A stretch of DNA of 64,000 nt from Bradyrhizobium amphicarpaeae (GTDB lineage Bacteria > Pseudomonadota > Alphaproteobacteria > Rhizobiales > Xanthobacteraceae). Where the stretch lies: contig NZ_CP029426.2 in the NCBI RefSeq assembly GCF_002266435.3, forward strand, positions 4,246,001 through 4,310,000, in the 5' to 3' direction. Within the stretch, counting starts at the first letter, position 1, and each line of letters opens with the position of its first letter. Shown piece after piece: positions 8,161-17,602 of this stretch. The translations under genes and the position numbers were made by a program. The notes beneath the pieces were generated by a model. It was given only the letters and a program-made list of their open reading frames with translations, searched no databases and had not been told where the DNA came from.

Positions 8161-10560
8161 TCAAGCCTTGACCAGCGGCCCCTTGGAGGTCGGCCCCTTC
8201 GGGCCGCCCGGCTTGGACTTGCCAGGCGGACGCTTGCGGGCGCCGGGGAGCTTCTCCTGCTTCGGCGTGACCGGCCCTTCGATGAATTCGAAACCGATCT
8301 TGTCCTTGGTCTCGTCGGCCTCGTCCTTGACCAGGATGACGCGGACGTGTCCACCGCCCTTGAGCTTGCCGAACAGCACCTCGTCAGCCAACGGCTTCTT
8401 GATGTGCTCCTGGATCACGCGGGCCATGGGACGTGCGCCCATCTGCTCGTCGTAACCGTGCTGGACCAGCCAGGCCTTGGCGGGTTCGGACAGCTCGATG
8501 GTGACGTCGCGATCGCCGAGCTGGGCTTCGAGCTGAAGCACGAACTTCTCGACCACGGTGCCGATCACCTCGACGCTGAGATGGCCGAACGAGACGATGG
8601 CATCGAGGCGGTTGCGGAATTCCGGCGCGAATTGCCGGTTGATCGCCTCGTGGTCGTCGCCTTCCCGCTTGGAGCGCGTGAAGCCGAACGCCTGCTTGGC
8701 GAGATCGGAAGCACCCGCGTTCGTGGTCATGATCAGGATCACGTTGCGGAAATTGACCTGCTTGCCGTTGTGATCGGTAAGCCGGCCGTGATCCATGATC
8801 TGCAGCAGCACGTTGTAGAGATCGGGATGCGCCTTCTCGATTTCGTCGAGCAGCACCACGCAATGCGGATGCTGGTCGACGCCGTCGGTCAAGAGGCCGC
8901 CCTGGTCGAAGCCGACATAACCGGGAGGCGCGCCGATCAGGCGCGATACGGTGTGCCGCTCCATGTATTCGGACATGTCGAAGCGCAACAGCTCGACGCC
9001 GAGGCTTGCCGCGAGCTGCTTTGCGACCTCGGTCTTGCCGACGCCGGTCGGACCCGAGAACAAATAGCAGCCGATCGGCTTCTCCGGCTCACGCAAGCCG
9101 GCGCGCGCCAGCTTGATCGATGCCGCGAGCGACTCGATAGCCCTGTCCTGGCCGAACACGGTGCGCTTCAGGGTCGTTTCGAGATGCTTGAGCACCTCGG
9201 CATCGTCCTTCGACACGCTCTTCGGCGGTATCCGCGCCATCGAGGCGATCGTGGTCTCGATCTCCTTAATGCCGATGGTCTTCTTGCGCTTGTTCTCGGC
9301 CACCAGCATCTGCGCCGCACCCGACTCGTCGATCACGTCGATCGCCTTGTCCGGCAGCTTGCGGTCGTGGATGTAGCGCGATGACAATTGCACCGCCGCC
9401 TCGATCGCCTCGTTGGTGTACTTCAGCCGGTGGTAGTCCTCGAAATACGGCTTGAGGCCCTTGAGGATCGCGATCGCGTCCTCGACCGTCGGCTCGTTGA
9501 CGTCGATCTTCTGGAATCGCCGCACCAGCGCCCGGTCCTTCTCAAAGTGCTGACGGTACTCCTTGTAGGTGGTCGAGCCCATGCAGCGGATCGTGCCCGA
9601 GGCCAGCGCGGGCTTGAGCAGGTTCGAGGCATCCATCGCCCCGCCCGACGTCGCGCCCGCACCGATCACGGTGTGGATCTCGTCGATGAACAGGATGGCG
9701 TTGGGATGTGCCTCGAGTTCCTTCAGCACCTGCTTCAGGCGCTCTTCGAAGTCGCCGCGATAGCGCGTGCCAGCGAGCAGCGTGCCCATGTCGAGCGAGA
9801 ACACGGTGGCAGCCGCCAGGACTTCCGGCACCTCGCTGTCGACGATGCGCTTGGCGAGGCCCTCCGCGATCGCGGTCTTGCCGACGCCGGCTTCACCGAC
9901 GAACAACGGGTTGTTCTTCTGCCGGCGGCACAGCACCTGGATCGCGCGGTTGATCTCGGAATTGCGTCCGATCACCGGATCGATCTTGCCGTCGCGCGCC
10001 TTCTTGTTGAGATTGACGCAATAGGTCTCGAGCGCCTCGCCCTTCTTCTTGGTGTCCTCGGTACCCTTGGCCTCGGTCTCCTCGTCGACGCCGCGCACTG
10101 GCCGCGCCTCGGAGACGCCGGGCCGCTTGGCGATGCCGTGGCTGATGTAGTTGACCGCGTCGTAGCGCGTCATGTCCTGCTCCTGCAGGAAGTAGGCGGC
10201 GTGGCTCTCGCGTTCGGCGAAGATCGCGATCAGCACGTTGGCACCGGTCACCTCTTCGCGACCGGAGGATTGCACGTGGATCACCGCGCGCTGGATCACG
10301 CGCTGGAAGCCGGCGGTCGGCTTGGCGTCGTCGGCGCCATCGGTGACCAGATTCTCGAACTCGGTCTCAAGATAATTAACCAGGCTCGTGCGGAGCTTGT
10401 CGAGATCGACGCTGCAGGCGCGCATGACCGCGGCTGCATCGGAGTCGTCGATAAGGGAGAGCAACAGATGCTCGAGCGTCGCGTATTGGTGATGACGCTC
10501 GTTTGCGATCGCCAGTGCACGATGCAGGGATTGTTCAAGGCTTTGAGAAAAAGTCGGCAT
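8161..10560 (-). CDS. clpA: ATP-dependent Clp protease ATP-binding subunit ClpA
   Basis: A 799-residue Hsp100 unfoldase that delivers substrates to ClpP. It has the N-terminal double Clp repeat ([27 protein letters not shown]), a first AAA+ module with Walker A GEAGVGKT near residue 220, and a second AAA+ module with GPTGVGKT near residue 500 and the [14 protein letters not shown] region that holds the ClpP-docking loop (here F-G-F). The C-terminal 30 residues are a basic Pro/Gly/Lys tail absent from E. coli ClpA. The adaptor gene clpS lies upstream on the same strand, separated by about 325 bp. Confidence 0.98.
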   Translation of the reverse strand: MPTFSQSLEQSLHRALAIANERHHQYATLEHLLLSLIDDSDAAAVMRACSVDLDKLRTSLVNYLETEFENLVTDGADDAKPTAGFQRVIQRAVIHVQSSGREEVTGANVLIAIFAERESHAAYFLQEQDMTRYDAVNYISHGIAKRPGVSEARPVRGVDEETEAKGTEDTKKKGEALETYCVNLNKKARDGKIDPVIGRNSEINRAIQVLCRRQKNNPLFVGEAGVGKTAIAEGLAKRIVDSEVPEVLAAATVFSLDMGTLLAGTRYRGDFEERLKQVLKELEAHPNAILFIDEIHTVIGAGATSGGAMDASNLLKPALASGTIRCMGSTTYKEYRQHFEKDRALVRRFQKIDVNEPTVEDAIAILKGLKPYFEDYHRLKYTNEAIEAAVQLSSRYIHDRKLPDKAIDVIDESGAAQMLVAENKRKKTIGIKEIETTIASMARIPPKSVSKDDAEVLKHLETTLKRTVFGQDRAIESLAASIKLARAGLREPEKPIGCYLFSGPTGVGKTEVAKQLAASLGVELLRFDMSEYMERHTVSRLIGAPPGYVGFDQGGLLTDGVDQHPHCVVLLDEIEKAHPDLYNVLLQIMDHGRLTDHNGKQVNFRNVILIMTTNAGASDLAKQAFGFTRSKREGDDHEAINRQFAPEFRNRLDAIVSFGHLSVEVIGTVVEKFVLQLEAQLGDRDVTIELSEPAKAWLVQHGYDEQMGARPMARVIQEHIKKPLADEVLFGKLKGGGHVRVILVKDEADETKDKIGFEFIEGPVTPKQEKLPGARKRPPGKSKPGGPKGPTSKGPLVKA

Positions 10561-10885
10561 TCGCGTCCTCTATGGCCCCCACCATCATGATCGCCATCGC
10601 CCGGTCAGGCAACAACAACCTTTGTCACATATAGTTATCCAAGATCGCGGCGAAAGACCGGTTCCGCGACTCTGGCAGGCGACAGCCCTGCGGTATTTTC
10701 GATGCAAGACCCGTTCCGATCTTGGGCGGCATCGGCGCCGGAAGGGAATCCGTAGTTTTGCCGACTCAGACGGACGTCGCGCGGCGGCATCACGCGGCAA
10801 TCACACTGCGGCCGACACGCGCGCCGGCTTCACGCTTCAAGGACGAGCGCCAAGAACAGGCGCCAAGAGTACGCGCCAAGGCGCC
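10561..10885. other. Intergenic region between clpS and clpA
   Basis: This 325-bp stretch contains no convincing gene. It includes the untranslated leader of clpA and a small run of 13-bp tandem repeats just behind the clpS stop codon. Its length suggests clpA has its own promoter, but no confident -35/-10 pair or heat-shock promoter was seen. Confidence 0.6.
10847..10885. repeat. 13-bp tandem repeat behind clpS
   Basis: The octamer GCGCCAAG occurs at 10847, 10860 and 10873, exactly 13 bp apart; the first two copies extend to GCGCCAAGA. The array lies immediately 3' of the clpS stop codon. Its function is unknown, and a simple slippage origin is likely. Confidence 0.7.
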
Positions 10886-11218
10886 CTACTTCTTTTCCAT
10901 CACGCATTGTAACGGATGCTGGTGCTTGCGGGCGAAATCCATCACCTGCGTCACCTTGGTCTCGGCGATCTCGTAGGTGAACACGCCGCACTCCCCGATG
11001 CCATGATGATGGACGTGCAGCATGATCTTGGTCGCCGCCTCGATGTCCTTGTTGAAGAACTTCTCCAGCACGTGGACGACGAACTCCATCGGCGTGTAGT
11101 CGTCGTTCAGGATCAGCACGCGGTAGAGGTTCGGCCGTTTGGTCTTGGGCTTGACCTTGGTGATGACCGAAGTGTTCGGACCCGAGGGGGTGCCCGAACG
11201 GTTCTCGTCATTGCTCAT
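10886..11218 (-). CDS. clpS: ATP-dependent Clp protease adaptor ClpS
   Basis: A 110-residue N-end-rule adaptor. The core shows [25 protein letters not shown] with the Asn-Asp substrate-pocket pair, the [24 protein letters not shown] segment and a C-terminal H-HPLQCVME helix. A longer form starting at an ATG 60 nt upstream is possible; the shorter form matches usual ClpS length. Neither start has a clear Shine-Dalgarno sequence. It binds N-degron substrates and the N-domain of ClpA, encoded next. Confidence 0.96.
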   Translation of the reverse strand: MSNDENRSGTPSGPNTSVITKVKPKTKRPNLYRVLILNDDYTPMEFVVHVLEKFFNKDIEAATKIMLHVHHHGIGECGVFTYEIAETKVTQVMDFARKHQHPLQCVMEKK

Positions 11219-11699
11219 GCGAGGAGCGTAGGCAGCGGCTGGCGCGGACGGATCGGGTCTGGAAGTCAATTGCGGCATGGCTCAGGCGTTCAAATTCCCC
11301 ATGGAAGCGAATGGCGGTCGCCGCGCGACTCCGCCTTCGGAGCCTGGCGCAGGCGCGCCGCCTTGTTGGATCGCCGCTCCCGACAATCCGGCCCAAGCCG
11401 GATCGTTCGCCAGCAATATGGGCCTGCCCCCGGCCCGCCGCAAGCGTACAGAGGTCCGGCCGATGCGGCCATAGCAGTCCCGATTCCCGGTTCGGGCGAT
11501 CGGAGCAAGGTTAAACAATCCGGACCGATTTGACAAAAATTTCGCCCCAGCGTGTTTAGAGCATCTTGACCAGGAACCGCCATTGTTGACCCGGATGCAA
11601 CGGTTTCGAGCGGGTACCTCCGGTTTTCTACGGTCCAATTTACCTGGCGTTCAATGGCGTGGCGCGAAATCGGGCAAAACACCGATCTCGGGGATTGTC
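11219..11699. other. Divergent intergenic region between clpS and the TadG-like gene
   Basis: A 481-bp region without a convincing gene. A probable sigma-70 promoter for the rightward gene lies at 11530-11558. The reading frame of the TadG-like gene stays open into this region (from 11583), but the extra residues do not look like a signal sequence and the later ATG is better. Confidence 0.6.
11530..11558 (+). promoter_or_regulatory. Probable sigma-70 promoter of the TadG-like gene
   Basis: A consensus -35 box TTGACA (11530-11535), a 17-bp spacer and the hexamer TGTTTA (11553-11558) as the -10 candidate. It lies about 140 bp before the chosen start codon. The -35 is perfect and the -10 is weak. 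Confidence 0.4.
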
Positions 11700-13055
11700 A
11701 TGTCTCGCCTACCCCTCGTCAGCCGCCTTGGTCGACAATTCGCCCGCTTCGCAGCGGCCGAGCAAGGCAATATCGCCGTGATCTTCGCTATCGCGCTGGT
11801 CCCGGTGCTGAGCTTCGTCGGCGCCGCGATCGATTACAGCCGCGCCGCCCAGGCCCGCGCCTCCATGCAGTCGGCCCTGGACTCCACCGCGCTGATGCTC
11901 TCCAGAGACCTGTCGTCCGGCACGATCACGACGTCGCAGATCAGCAGCAAGGCGCAGACCTATTTCAATGCGCTGTTCACCAACACCGCGACCCTGCCAT
12001 CGGTCAGCGTCGGAGCCACCTATAACGCCAGCACCAGCATCGGCTCGACGATCCAGCTGACTGGAACCGGCACCTACACGACCAGCTTCATGAAGATCGC
12101 CGGCTTTCCGACACTCGGCATCGACACCAGTTCCACCAGCGCGTGGGGCCTGACGCGCATGCGCGTGGCCCTGGTGCTCGACGTTACGGGATCGATGGCT
12201 GACGACGGCAAGATGCCTGCCATGCAGACGGCGGCTAAGAACCTCGTCGACCAGCTCAGCGCGCTCGCAAAGAACAATGGTGACGTCTACATCTCGATCG
12301 TCCCCTTCGCGAAGGACGTCAATGTCGGCGCCAGCAACTACAACAAGAACTGGATCGACTTCTCCGATTGGGAGGCCGCCAACGGCACCAGGGTCTGCAC
12401 CGCGCGCAACAACTGGGGGCAATGCACCAGTTCCACCTGGACGCCGGCCAATCACAACACCTGGAACGGGTGCGTGACCGATCGCGACCAGGACTACGAC
12501 ACCAAGAACACCACGCCCACGGCCGGCAACTCCTCGACGCTATTCCCGGCGGAGCAATATTCGTACTGCAACGCCAGCGGTTCGGCCTACATCCAGCCGA
12601 TCATGCCGCTCAGCTACGACTGGTCCGCGCTCAAGACTCTGATCGGCAACTTGGTCCCCACCGGCAACACCAACCAGGGCATCGGCCTGGCCTGGGGCTG
12701 GATGACGCTCTCGACCGGCGACCCCATGAACGCACCGGCCAAGGACACCAACTACACCTACAAGGACGCGATCGTTATTCTGTCCGACGGTCTCAACACG
12801 CAAAACCGCTGGTACAGCAACGCCTCGCAGATCGACGCAAGGCAGAAGAAGCTCTGCGACAACGCCAAGGCCCAGCCCAACAACATCACGATCTACACCG
12901 TGCAGGTGAACACCGGTGGCGATCCGACCTCGAGCGTGCTGCAATATTGCGCCAGCGGATCAGACAAGTTCTATCTCGTGACGTCGGCCAGCCAGACCGT
13001 TTCGGTGTTCAAGGACATCGGCACCTCGCTTTCGAAGCTGCGCGTGGCGCGCTGA
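11700..13055 (+). CDS. TadG-like pilus-assembly / vWA-domain surface protein
   Basis: A 451-residue envelope protein. The N-terminus has the TadE/TadG-type segment EQGNIAVIFAIALVPVLSF, a type-IVb prepilin-like hydrophobic helix that would anchor it in the inner membrane (about residues 20-45), followed by ASMQSALDSTALMLSR, typical of TadG-like Flp proteins. From about residue 155 a von Willebrand A domain follows, with VALVLDVTGSM (MIDAS-type DxTxS) and a later VILSDG. The middle is rich in Asn, Thr and Trp. GGGGA before the ATG supports the start. No other tad/cpa genes are in the window. Confidence 0.88.
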   Translation: MSRLPLVSRLGRQFARFAAAEQGNIAVIFAIALVPVLSFVGAAIDYSRAAQARASMQSALDSTALMLSRDLSSGTITTSQISSKAQTYFNALFTNTATLPSVSVGATYNASTSIGSTIQLTGTGTYTTSFMKIAGFPTLGIDTSSTSAWGLTRMRVALVLDVTGSMADDGKMPAMQTAAKNLVDQLSALAKNNGDVYISIVPFAKDVNVGASNYNKNWIDFSDWEAANGTRVCTARNNWGQCTSSTWTPANHNTWNGCVTDRDQDYDTKNTTPTAGNSSTLFPAEQYSYCNASGSAYIQPIMPLSYDWSALKTLIGNLVPTGNTNQGIGLAWGWMTLSTGDPMNAPAKDTNYTYKDAIVILSDGLNTQNRWYSNASQIDARQKKLCDNAKAQPNNITIYTVQVNTGGDPTSSVLQYCASGSDKFYLVTSASQTVSVFKDIGTSLSKLRVAR

Positions 13056-13075
13056 CGGATCGACCGCGTGCAAAT

Positions 13076-13106
13076 AAAAAGCCCGGCTGGTTCAGCCGGG
13101 CTTTTC
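13076..13106. terminator. Bidirectional intrinsic terminator
   Basis: An 8-bp GC stem (GCCCGGCT / AGCCGGGC, 13081-13088 with 13094-13101), extended by flanking AAAA/TTTT pairs, with a 5-nt loop and T-runs on both strands. It separates the rightward TadG-like gene from the leftward phasin gene. Confidence 0.85.
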
Positions 13107-13129
13107 GATTCCAGGACGTCCTGAAAAAT

Positions 13130-13468
13130 TTACTGAGCGGCCGGGGTGAACTTCGACACGATGGTCTCGACCGGCTTGAACGCCTGCTTGGCGAGGTCGC
13201 TGTAGAGGCCGGCGATCTTCTGCGATTCCGCAACGAAGGTCTCGTAGGCGGAACGGGCGAAATCGGTCTGCGCTTCCATGGCCTTGTCCAGCGACTTCAC
13301 GCCGGAAAGCTTCTCGACGAAGGACTTGGTGTCTTCGAACGACTTCTTCGTATAGTCGCCATAGGCGCTGGCGATCGCCTGAATGCCGTGCTGCACCGAG
13401 GTCGCGGAGGCGACATACTGCTCGAAGTGCTCTTTCCCGTAGCTCTGGAAGTCTTCAACCTTGAACAT
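13130..13468 (-). CDS. phaP: Phasin family protein (PHB granule surface protein)
   Basis: A 112-residue amphipathic, almost wholly helical protein with the phasin_2-type pattern MFKVEDFQSYGKEHFEQYVAS and a later [29 protein letters not shown]. Phasins coat polyhydroxybutyrate granules and control their size and number. The ATG is set by AAGGA upstream; an upstream in-frame start would add poorly conserved residues. The promoter region carries two TGC-NNN-GCA palindromes of the kind bound by the PHB-responsive repressor PhaR. Symbol phaP is by family; Bradyrhizobium genomes carry several phasins. Confidence 0.88.
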   Translation of the reverse strand: MFKVEDFQSYGKEHFEQYVASATSVQHGIQAIASAYGDYTKKSFEDTKSFVEKLSGVKSLDKAMEAQTDFARSAYETFVAESQKIAGLYSDLAKQAFKPVETIVSKFTPAAQ

Positions 13469-13856
13469 TTCGGAATCCTTTTCCCTGGCTCGCGTCGGGA
13501 AGCCCCGGCTCCCTGACTCTGCCCACAATTAGTGCAACGCACAAAAAAGTCAACAAATTTGTGCGTCGCACAAAAGTGGACGCAAATCGCGGAGATTCCC
13601 GGGGTTTCCCGCAAGGGTTCTTTAAGCTTTTGGAAACCGCGGCCCCCTACCCTGATTCCCTGGACGTGTTCAGCTTTCGCAAATGGTCAAAAGCCGTTTG
13701 AGAACATCACCTTAGCCAGAATAGCGGTTCAGGCCGAACGTCTCCCGCGGCGAACACCAGCGGAGGGACAGCCTGAGCAGGTAATGATCCCCGGTCCATT
13801 GGGCACAATTTCGCCTCACGAGCCGGTGATCAGTTGAGAAACGGGGACGGGGTTCC
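13469..13856. other. Divergent intergenic region between phasin and DacF-like genes
   Basis: A 388-bp region with no gene. It holds the two palindromic PhaR-like sites 65-105 bp in front of the phasin start codon and the ribosome site (GGGGACGGGG) of the carboxypeptidase gene. Confidence 0.65.
13532..13574 (-). promoter_or_regulatory. Pair of PhaR-like operators upstream of the phasin gene
   Basis: Two palindromes with TGC-NNN-GCA cores: GTGC-AAC-GCAC at 13532-13542 and the perfect TTTGTGCG-T-CGCACAAA at 13558-13574. Their centres are 29 bp apart, close to three helical turns, so two dimers would bind the same face of the DNA. TGC/GCA palindromes are known PhaR targets in Paracoccus and Rhodobacter; assignment here is by motif and by the phasin gene downstream. 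Confidence 0.6.
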
Positions 13857-15686
13857 ATGCTTCGTAAAAACTTGTCTTCCTCGCGCTTGGCGCGGGTTGG
13901 CGTTTTTGGGCTTCTTACGGTCACCACCGCGGTCATCTTCACCACCGATGCCGCCGAGGCGCGGCGTCATCGCCGCCATTACGCGCACCACCGGGTGCAG
14001 CGCGATGTGTCCGAGAGCTCCAGCCCGAAATTCGCGTCCATCATCGTCGACGGCAATTCCGGCGCGGTGCTCCAGGCGACCAGCCCCGACGGGATCCGCC
14101 ACCCCGCCTCGCTCACCAAGATCATGACTCTCTATCTGCTGTTCGAGCGTCTCGAGTCCGGGAAGATGAAGCTCGACACCGAGATGCCGGTGTCCCAGCA
14201 CGCCGCCGATCAGGATCCGACCAAGCTGAACCTGCGCGCCGGCCAGACCATTCGCGTCGAGGACGCGATCAAGGGTCTCGTCACCCGCTCCGCCAACGAC
14301 GCAGCCGTGGTGATCGCGGAAGCGATCGGCGGCGACGAGGACGACTTCGCCCAGATGATGACGCGCAAGGCGCGCTCGCTCGGCATGTCCAGGACGGTGT
14401 ACCGCAACGCCAACGGCCTTCCCAACGACGAGCAGGTCACGACCGCGCGCGACCAGGCCACGCTCGGCCGCGCCATCCAGGAGCGCTTCCCGCGCTACTA
14501 TCGCTATTTCGCGACCTCGACCTTCAACTGGCGCGGACAGTCGATCCGCAACCACAATCACCTGCTTGGCAGTGTCGAGGGCGTGGACGGCATCAAGACC
14601 GGCTACACCCGCGCCTCCGGCTTCAATCTCGTGACCTCGATGCGCCGCGGCAACCGTCATCTGATCGGTGTCGTGCTCGGCGGCCGCAGCGGCGGCTCGC
14701 GCGATGCCATCATGCGCAATCTGCTCGCGGAGAACCTCGATAAGGGTGCCACCACCCACACCGTCGCCGCGGTCACGGAGCGCAACGGCGCCGACGCCAG
14801 CACCGAAATCGCCGACGCATCGCCTACCCCGGCCCGTCCCATCCCGCAGGTTCAGGCCGCTTCTACTCCTGCTCCCGAAGCCGCTCCGTCGCGTCTCGCC
14901 GCCCGGCTGTCGACGCTCGCGGCTGCGACTGCCGCGGTGCCGCCGGCCCCGGTCAAGCCCGAAGTCCGGCCGACGGAATCCAAGATCGAGCCGGCGCCGC
15001 TCACCAATGGCGTGATCTCGAGCCAGCCACTCTCCATCATTCCCGGCTCGTCCGAGCCGATGAAGCCGGTCCGGGTCAAGACGGTTCAGGTCAAGGCCGG
15101 CACCGTGAAGGTCGCTTCCGCTGCCGCCACGCAGATCGCCCCGCCGGTGACCAACGCCATTCCGTCCCGTTCCGACGTCGCGGAAACCTCCGGCGCCGTC
15201 GTCGCCCGGGCTGATCTCATCAACAAGCCCGAATTCGTCAGTCAGTCGGAAGCGCCGAAGGCCGAGATGGCCCGCACCGAGTTGCCGCGTCAGCCGACGG
15301 GCTTCGGCACAGGCAACGGCATCCTGGGGGTGCTGCCGGCCGCAACGGCTGCTGCGCCCGCCCCGGCTGCTCCGAAGCTCGCCTCCGCCGAGCCGATGTC
15401 GATCCAGATGAGCGCCACCGCCAAGCCGGTGGTCACCCACAGCGGCTGGATCGTCCAGGTCGGTGCGCTCGAGAGCGAAAACGAAGCCCAGCAGCGCATC
15501 GACGCCGCGCGCAGCTCGGCCCGCGGCCTGCTCAGCAAGGCCGATCCGTTCACCGAGCCTGTCGTCGCCAAGGACAACCGCAAGCTCTACCGCGCCCGCT
15601 TCGCCGGGCTCGATCGCGACCAGGCCGAAGCGGTCTGCCGCACCCTGAAGCGCGCCGAGATCTCCTGCATGACCGTCCGCAACTGA
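13857..15686 (+). CDS. D-alanyl-D-alanine carboxypeptidase with C-terminal SPOR domain
   Basis: A 609-residue periplasmic penicillin-binding protein (DacF/PBP5 class) that trims peptidoglycan pentapeptides. After a signal-anchor (about residues 10-33) the catalytic motifs are Ser85-x-x-Lys88 (SLTK), Ser145-Ala-Asn147 and Lys247-Thr-Gly249. Residues about 290-520 are a low-complexity Ala/Pro/Val/Lys linker. The last 85 residues are a SPOR domain (SGWIVQVGALESENEAQQRI, then RKLYRARFAGLD), which binds denuded glycan at the division site. The fusion points to a role at the septum. A GGGG-rich ribosome site precedes the ATG. Confidence 0.95.
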   Translation: MLRKNLSSSRLARVGVFGLLTVTTAVIFTTDAAEARRHRRHYAHHRVQRDVSESSSPKFASIIVDGNSGAVLQATSPDGIRHPASLTKIMTLYLLFERLESGKMKLDTEMPVSQHAADQDPTKLNLRAGQTIRVEDAIKGLVTRSANDAAVVIAEAIGGDEDDFAQMMTRKARSLGMSRTVYRNANGLPNDEQVTTARDQATLGRAIQERFPRYYRYFATSTFNWRGQSIRNHNHLLGSVEGVDGIKTGYTRASGFNLVTSMRRGNRHLIGVVLGGRSGGSRDAIMRNLLAENLDKGATTHTVAAVTERNGADASTEIADASPTPARPIPQVQAASTPAPEAAPSRLAARLSTLAAATAAVPPAPVKPEVRPTESKIEPAPLTNGVISSQPLSIIPGSSEPMKPVRVKTVQVKAGTVKVASAAATQIAPPVTNAIPSRSDVAETSGAVVARADLINKPEFVSQSEAPKAEMARTELPRQPTGFGTGNGILGVLPAATAAAPAPAAPKLASAEPMSIQMSATAKPVVTHSGWIVQVGALESENEAQQRIDAARSSARGLLSKADPFTEPVVAKDNRKLYRARFAGLDRDQAEAVCRTLKRAEISCMTVRN

Positions 15687-15706
15687 TCTCCTTCCCCGCC
15701 CCGATC

Positions 15707-15743
15707 AAAATGCCCGCGCGCCCTGCGCGGGCATTTTTGTTTT
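15707..15743 (+). terminator. Intrinsic terminator of the carboxypeptidase gene
   Basis: An 11-bp stem (AATGCCCGCGC / GCGCGGGCATT, 15709-15719 with 15725-15735), a 5-nt loop and a T-rich tail (TTTGTTTT). It starts about 20 bp behind the stop codon. Confidence 0.92.
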
Positions 15744-15927
15744 GGGGATGCGGCGATGCCCGGAGCGGTTCGTGAGAACTCGGTTCCGCGACAACCTCTC
15801 GTCAAGGATTTACGGTTAAAACTTTACTCGATAAATCAACCACGCCGACAATGGCGGGTGTCAGGGCGACGGCAGACAGAGCAAGCGGAGCTCACGCGGT
15901 ACGGGCGTTTGTAGCGTGGTGCCGGAG

Positions 15928-16656
15928 TTAGCCGTTATGCGTACGAAGCAGAGTATCCTTGGCCTCGTTTACACGGGCAGCGAGGTAGTTCGACCCCCCC
16001 TGGTCGGGATGGAGTTTCTTCATCAGGGTCTTGTGCGCCCGGCTGATGTCGTCGCGCCCCGCTCCCGGCTGCAGGCCAAGGATCTGATAGGCCTCCTCCG
16101 CCGTCATTTTGCCGCTCGCCGCCGCGCGGCGCTGCCCCCCTGCCGCATCGGCCTGCGCGTTCTGACGCCAAGCGGGAAACCGGCGGTCCAGATAGCTTTC
16201 AAGTAAGGCCACGCTCTCGGCGTCGAACGTCGGGACCATGGCCAGCAGGCTGGCGAGATCGAACTCGCCGAGATCGCGCCCGGCGTGAGGCCCGGCGACG
16301 ATCTGCCCGCCGAGCTGGCCGGAGCCGTGATCGAGCCGCATATCCAGGAATTGCGAGCGCACGCGCGAGGACTGCCCTGACGCGGGCGCAGCCCCGCCGC
16401 CGCCGAACAGCCCACCGACATTGCCGAAACCGGCATTCGCCAGCGGCGTCCAGCCCAGCAGCCCGGCGCCGAAAATCCCGAGCGGGATCGCCACCACCAG
16501 CTCGCCCCGCAAGCCCGTGAAGGCTGCGACTGCCAGCGCCAGCACGCCGCCGCCGAATTTGATCGCGCGCGCCAGCGCCGCCGGGTTGGCCGAGCGGAAC
16601 ATCTGGAGCAGCAAATAGAGCGTGATAATTGCGATAGCGCCGGCAATCAGGGTCAT
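15928..16656 (-). CDS. Membrane-anchored J-domain protein (TimB/Tim14-like)
   Basis: A 242-residue protein with two N-terminal membrane helices (about 1-22 and 32-72), a 100-residue linker and a C-terminal J domain (about 182-242) with the HPD motif in MKKLHPDQGGSNYLAARVNEAKDTLL. The short J domain at the C-terminus behind membrane helices, with the GGSNYLAA-x-VNEAKD ending, resembles mitochondrial Tim14/Pam18 and the alphaproteobacterial TimB described in Caulobacter. It should recruit DnaK to the inner membrane. It lies 64 bp behind a vWA gene on the same strand and may be co-transcribed. Confidence 0.88.
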   Translation of the reverse strand: MTLIAGAIAIITLYLLLQMFRSANPAALARAIKFGGGVLALAVAAFTGLRGELVVAIPLGIFGAGLLGWTPLANAGFGNVGGLFGGGGAAPASGQSSRVRSQFLDMRLDHGSGQLGGQIVAGPHAGRDLGEFDLASLLAMVPTFDAESVALLESYLDRRFPAWRQNAQADAAGGQRRAAASGKMTAEEAYQILGLQPGAGRDDISRAHKTLMKKLHPDQGGSNYLAARVNEAKDTLLRTHNG

Positions 16657-16720
16657 GACCGGAATATAGTCGCCCTCGCGGCAAAATGCATGGCATACGC
16701 CCCGCCGCGACGCCTGAGCG

Positions 16721-17470
16721 CTACTTCATTTGGCCGATCAGCCTGGCCGCTCCGCTCGCGGTCTTCGAAAGCTTCAGCAGCGCCTCGCGACCGCCGGCGG
16801 CATAGGCCGCAGCGGCCCGCAGCAGCTCGCGCAACTGCGCTGCCGCGCCCGGATCGAACCGGCACCAGGCACCGCCGGTCAGGCGCGCGATCTCGCGGAA
16901 GGCCCGCTCGGCGACGGCATCATGGCCTTCCTGAAACACGAACACGGGCACGTTGAGCATGCCGAGTTCGCCGGCCTTGGCGCAGAGCTCGTCGATTTTC
17001 TCCTCCATGGCATCGCCGACGAAGACGACGGCGCGCACGCTCGATGCGACCGCTTCGCGCCGCGCTTCGGTCAGCACCTTGCCGATCTGGGTGTCGCCGC
17101 CGCGGCAATCGATCTTGCTCATCAACGCCGCAAGCCTGGTGCTGTCGGAGATCCACCCGGTGGCGCGACACTCGTTGAAGCCGCGATAGTACACCAGACG
17201 GATGTCGAGACTGCCAAGCGCGGCGGTCTCGCGAAACATGTCGGCCTGCAGCGCGCAGGCCATGTCCCAGGTCGGCTGCCGGCTCATCGTCGCATCCAGC
17301 GCGAAGATCAGCCGCCCCTTCGCGCCCGGCGCATGCGGCGACAGCGCGTGCGCCTTGGCCACGAAGGCGGCAATGTCTTCCGCAGCCGACGTTGAGGCCT
17401 GCGGCACCGCGCGGCCTGCTTGCGCCGAGACGGCATCGCCGCTGCGCGGTTTGATGGGTTCGCCCGGCAT
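16721..17470 (-). CDS. vWA-domain protein, unknown function
   Basis: A 249-residue soluble protein with a von Willebrand A fold: FALDATMSRQPTWDMA in place of the canonical DxSxS (here DATMS), a TQIGKVL segment and VVFVGDAMEE. No signal peptide is visible. It is probably co-transcribed with the J-domain gene behind it. Proteins of this type in alphaproteobacteria are mostly uncharacterised; a role in a chaperone or MoxR-like complex is only a guess. Confidence 0.82.
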   Translation of the reverse strand: MPGEPIKPRSGDAVSAQAGRAVPQASTSAAEDIAAFVAKAHALSPHAPGAKGRLIFALDATMSRQPTWDMACALQADMFRETAALGSLDIRLVYYRGFNECRATGWISDSTRLAALMSKIDCRGGDTQIGKVLTEARREAVASSVRAVVFVGDAMEEKIDELCAKAGELGMLNVPVFVFQEGHDAVAERAFREIARLTGGAWCRFDPGAAAQLRELLRAAAAYAAGGREALLKLSKTASGAARLIGQMK

Positions 17471-17527
17471 CCCTTGACCCTGCGTGGGCGGCTAATGTGG
17501 TTAGCGGCAGCAGGCCAGTCAATGCGC

Positions 17528-17561
17528 AAAGCCCCCGCCGGCAGAGGCTGGCGGGGGCTTT
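17528..17561 (-). terminator. Hairpin terminator of the alpha/beta hydrolase gene
   Basis: A perfect 12-bp stem (AAAGCCCCCGCC / GGCGGGGGCTTT, 17528-17539 with 17550-17561) and a 10-nt loop. It lies 42 bp behind the stop codon of the leftward hydrolase gene; the trailing T-run is only three bases. Confidence 0.75.
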
Positions 17562-17602
17562 GAGATCGTGACTGACGACGAGAGCGCCGTCGGGAGAAGA
17601 CT

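Noticed and set aside
13076..13106. Hairpin considered as a small RNA
   Set aside because: It is fully explained as a bidirectional terminator between convergent genes.
13830..15440. Long open frame antisense to the carboxypeptidase gene
   Set aside because: It mirrors the codon positions of the real gene in GC-rich DNA, is rich in Arg/Gly/His and shows no domain or ribosome site.
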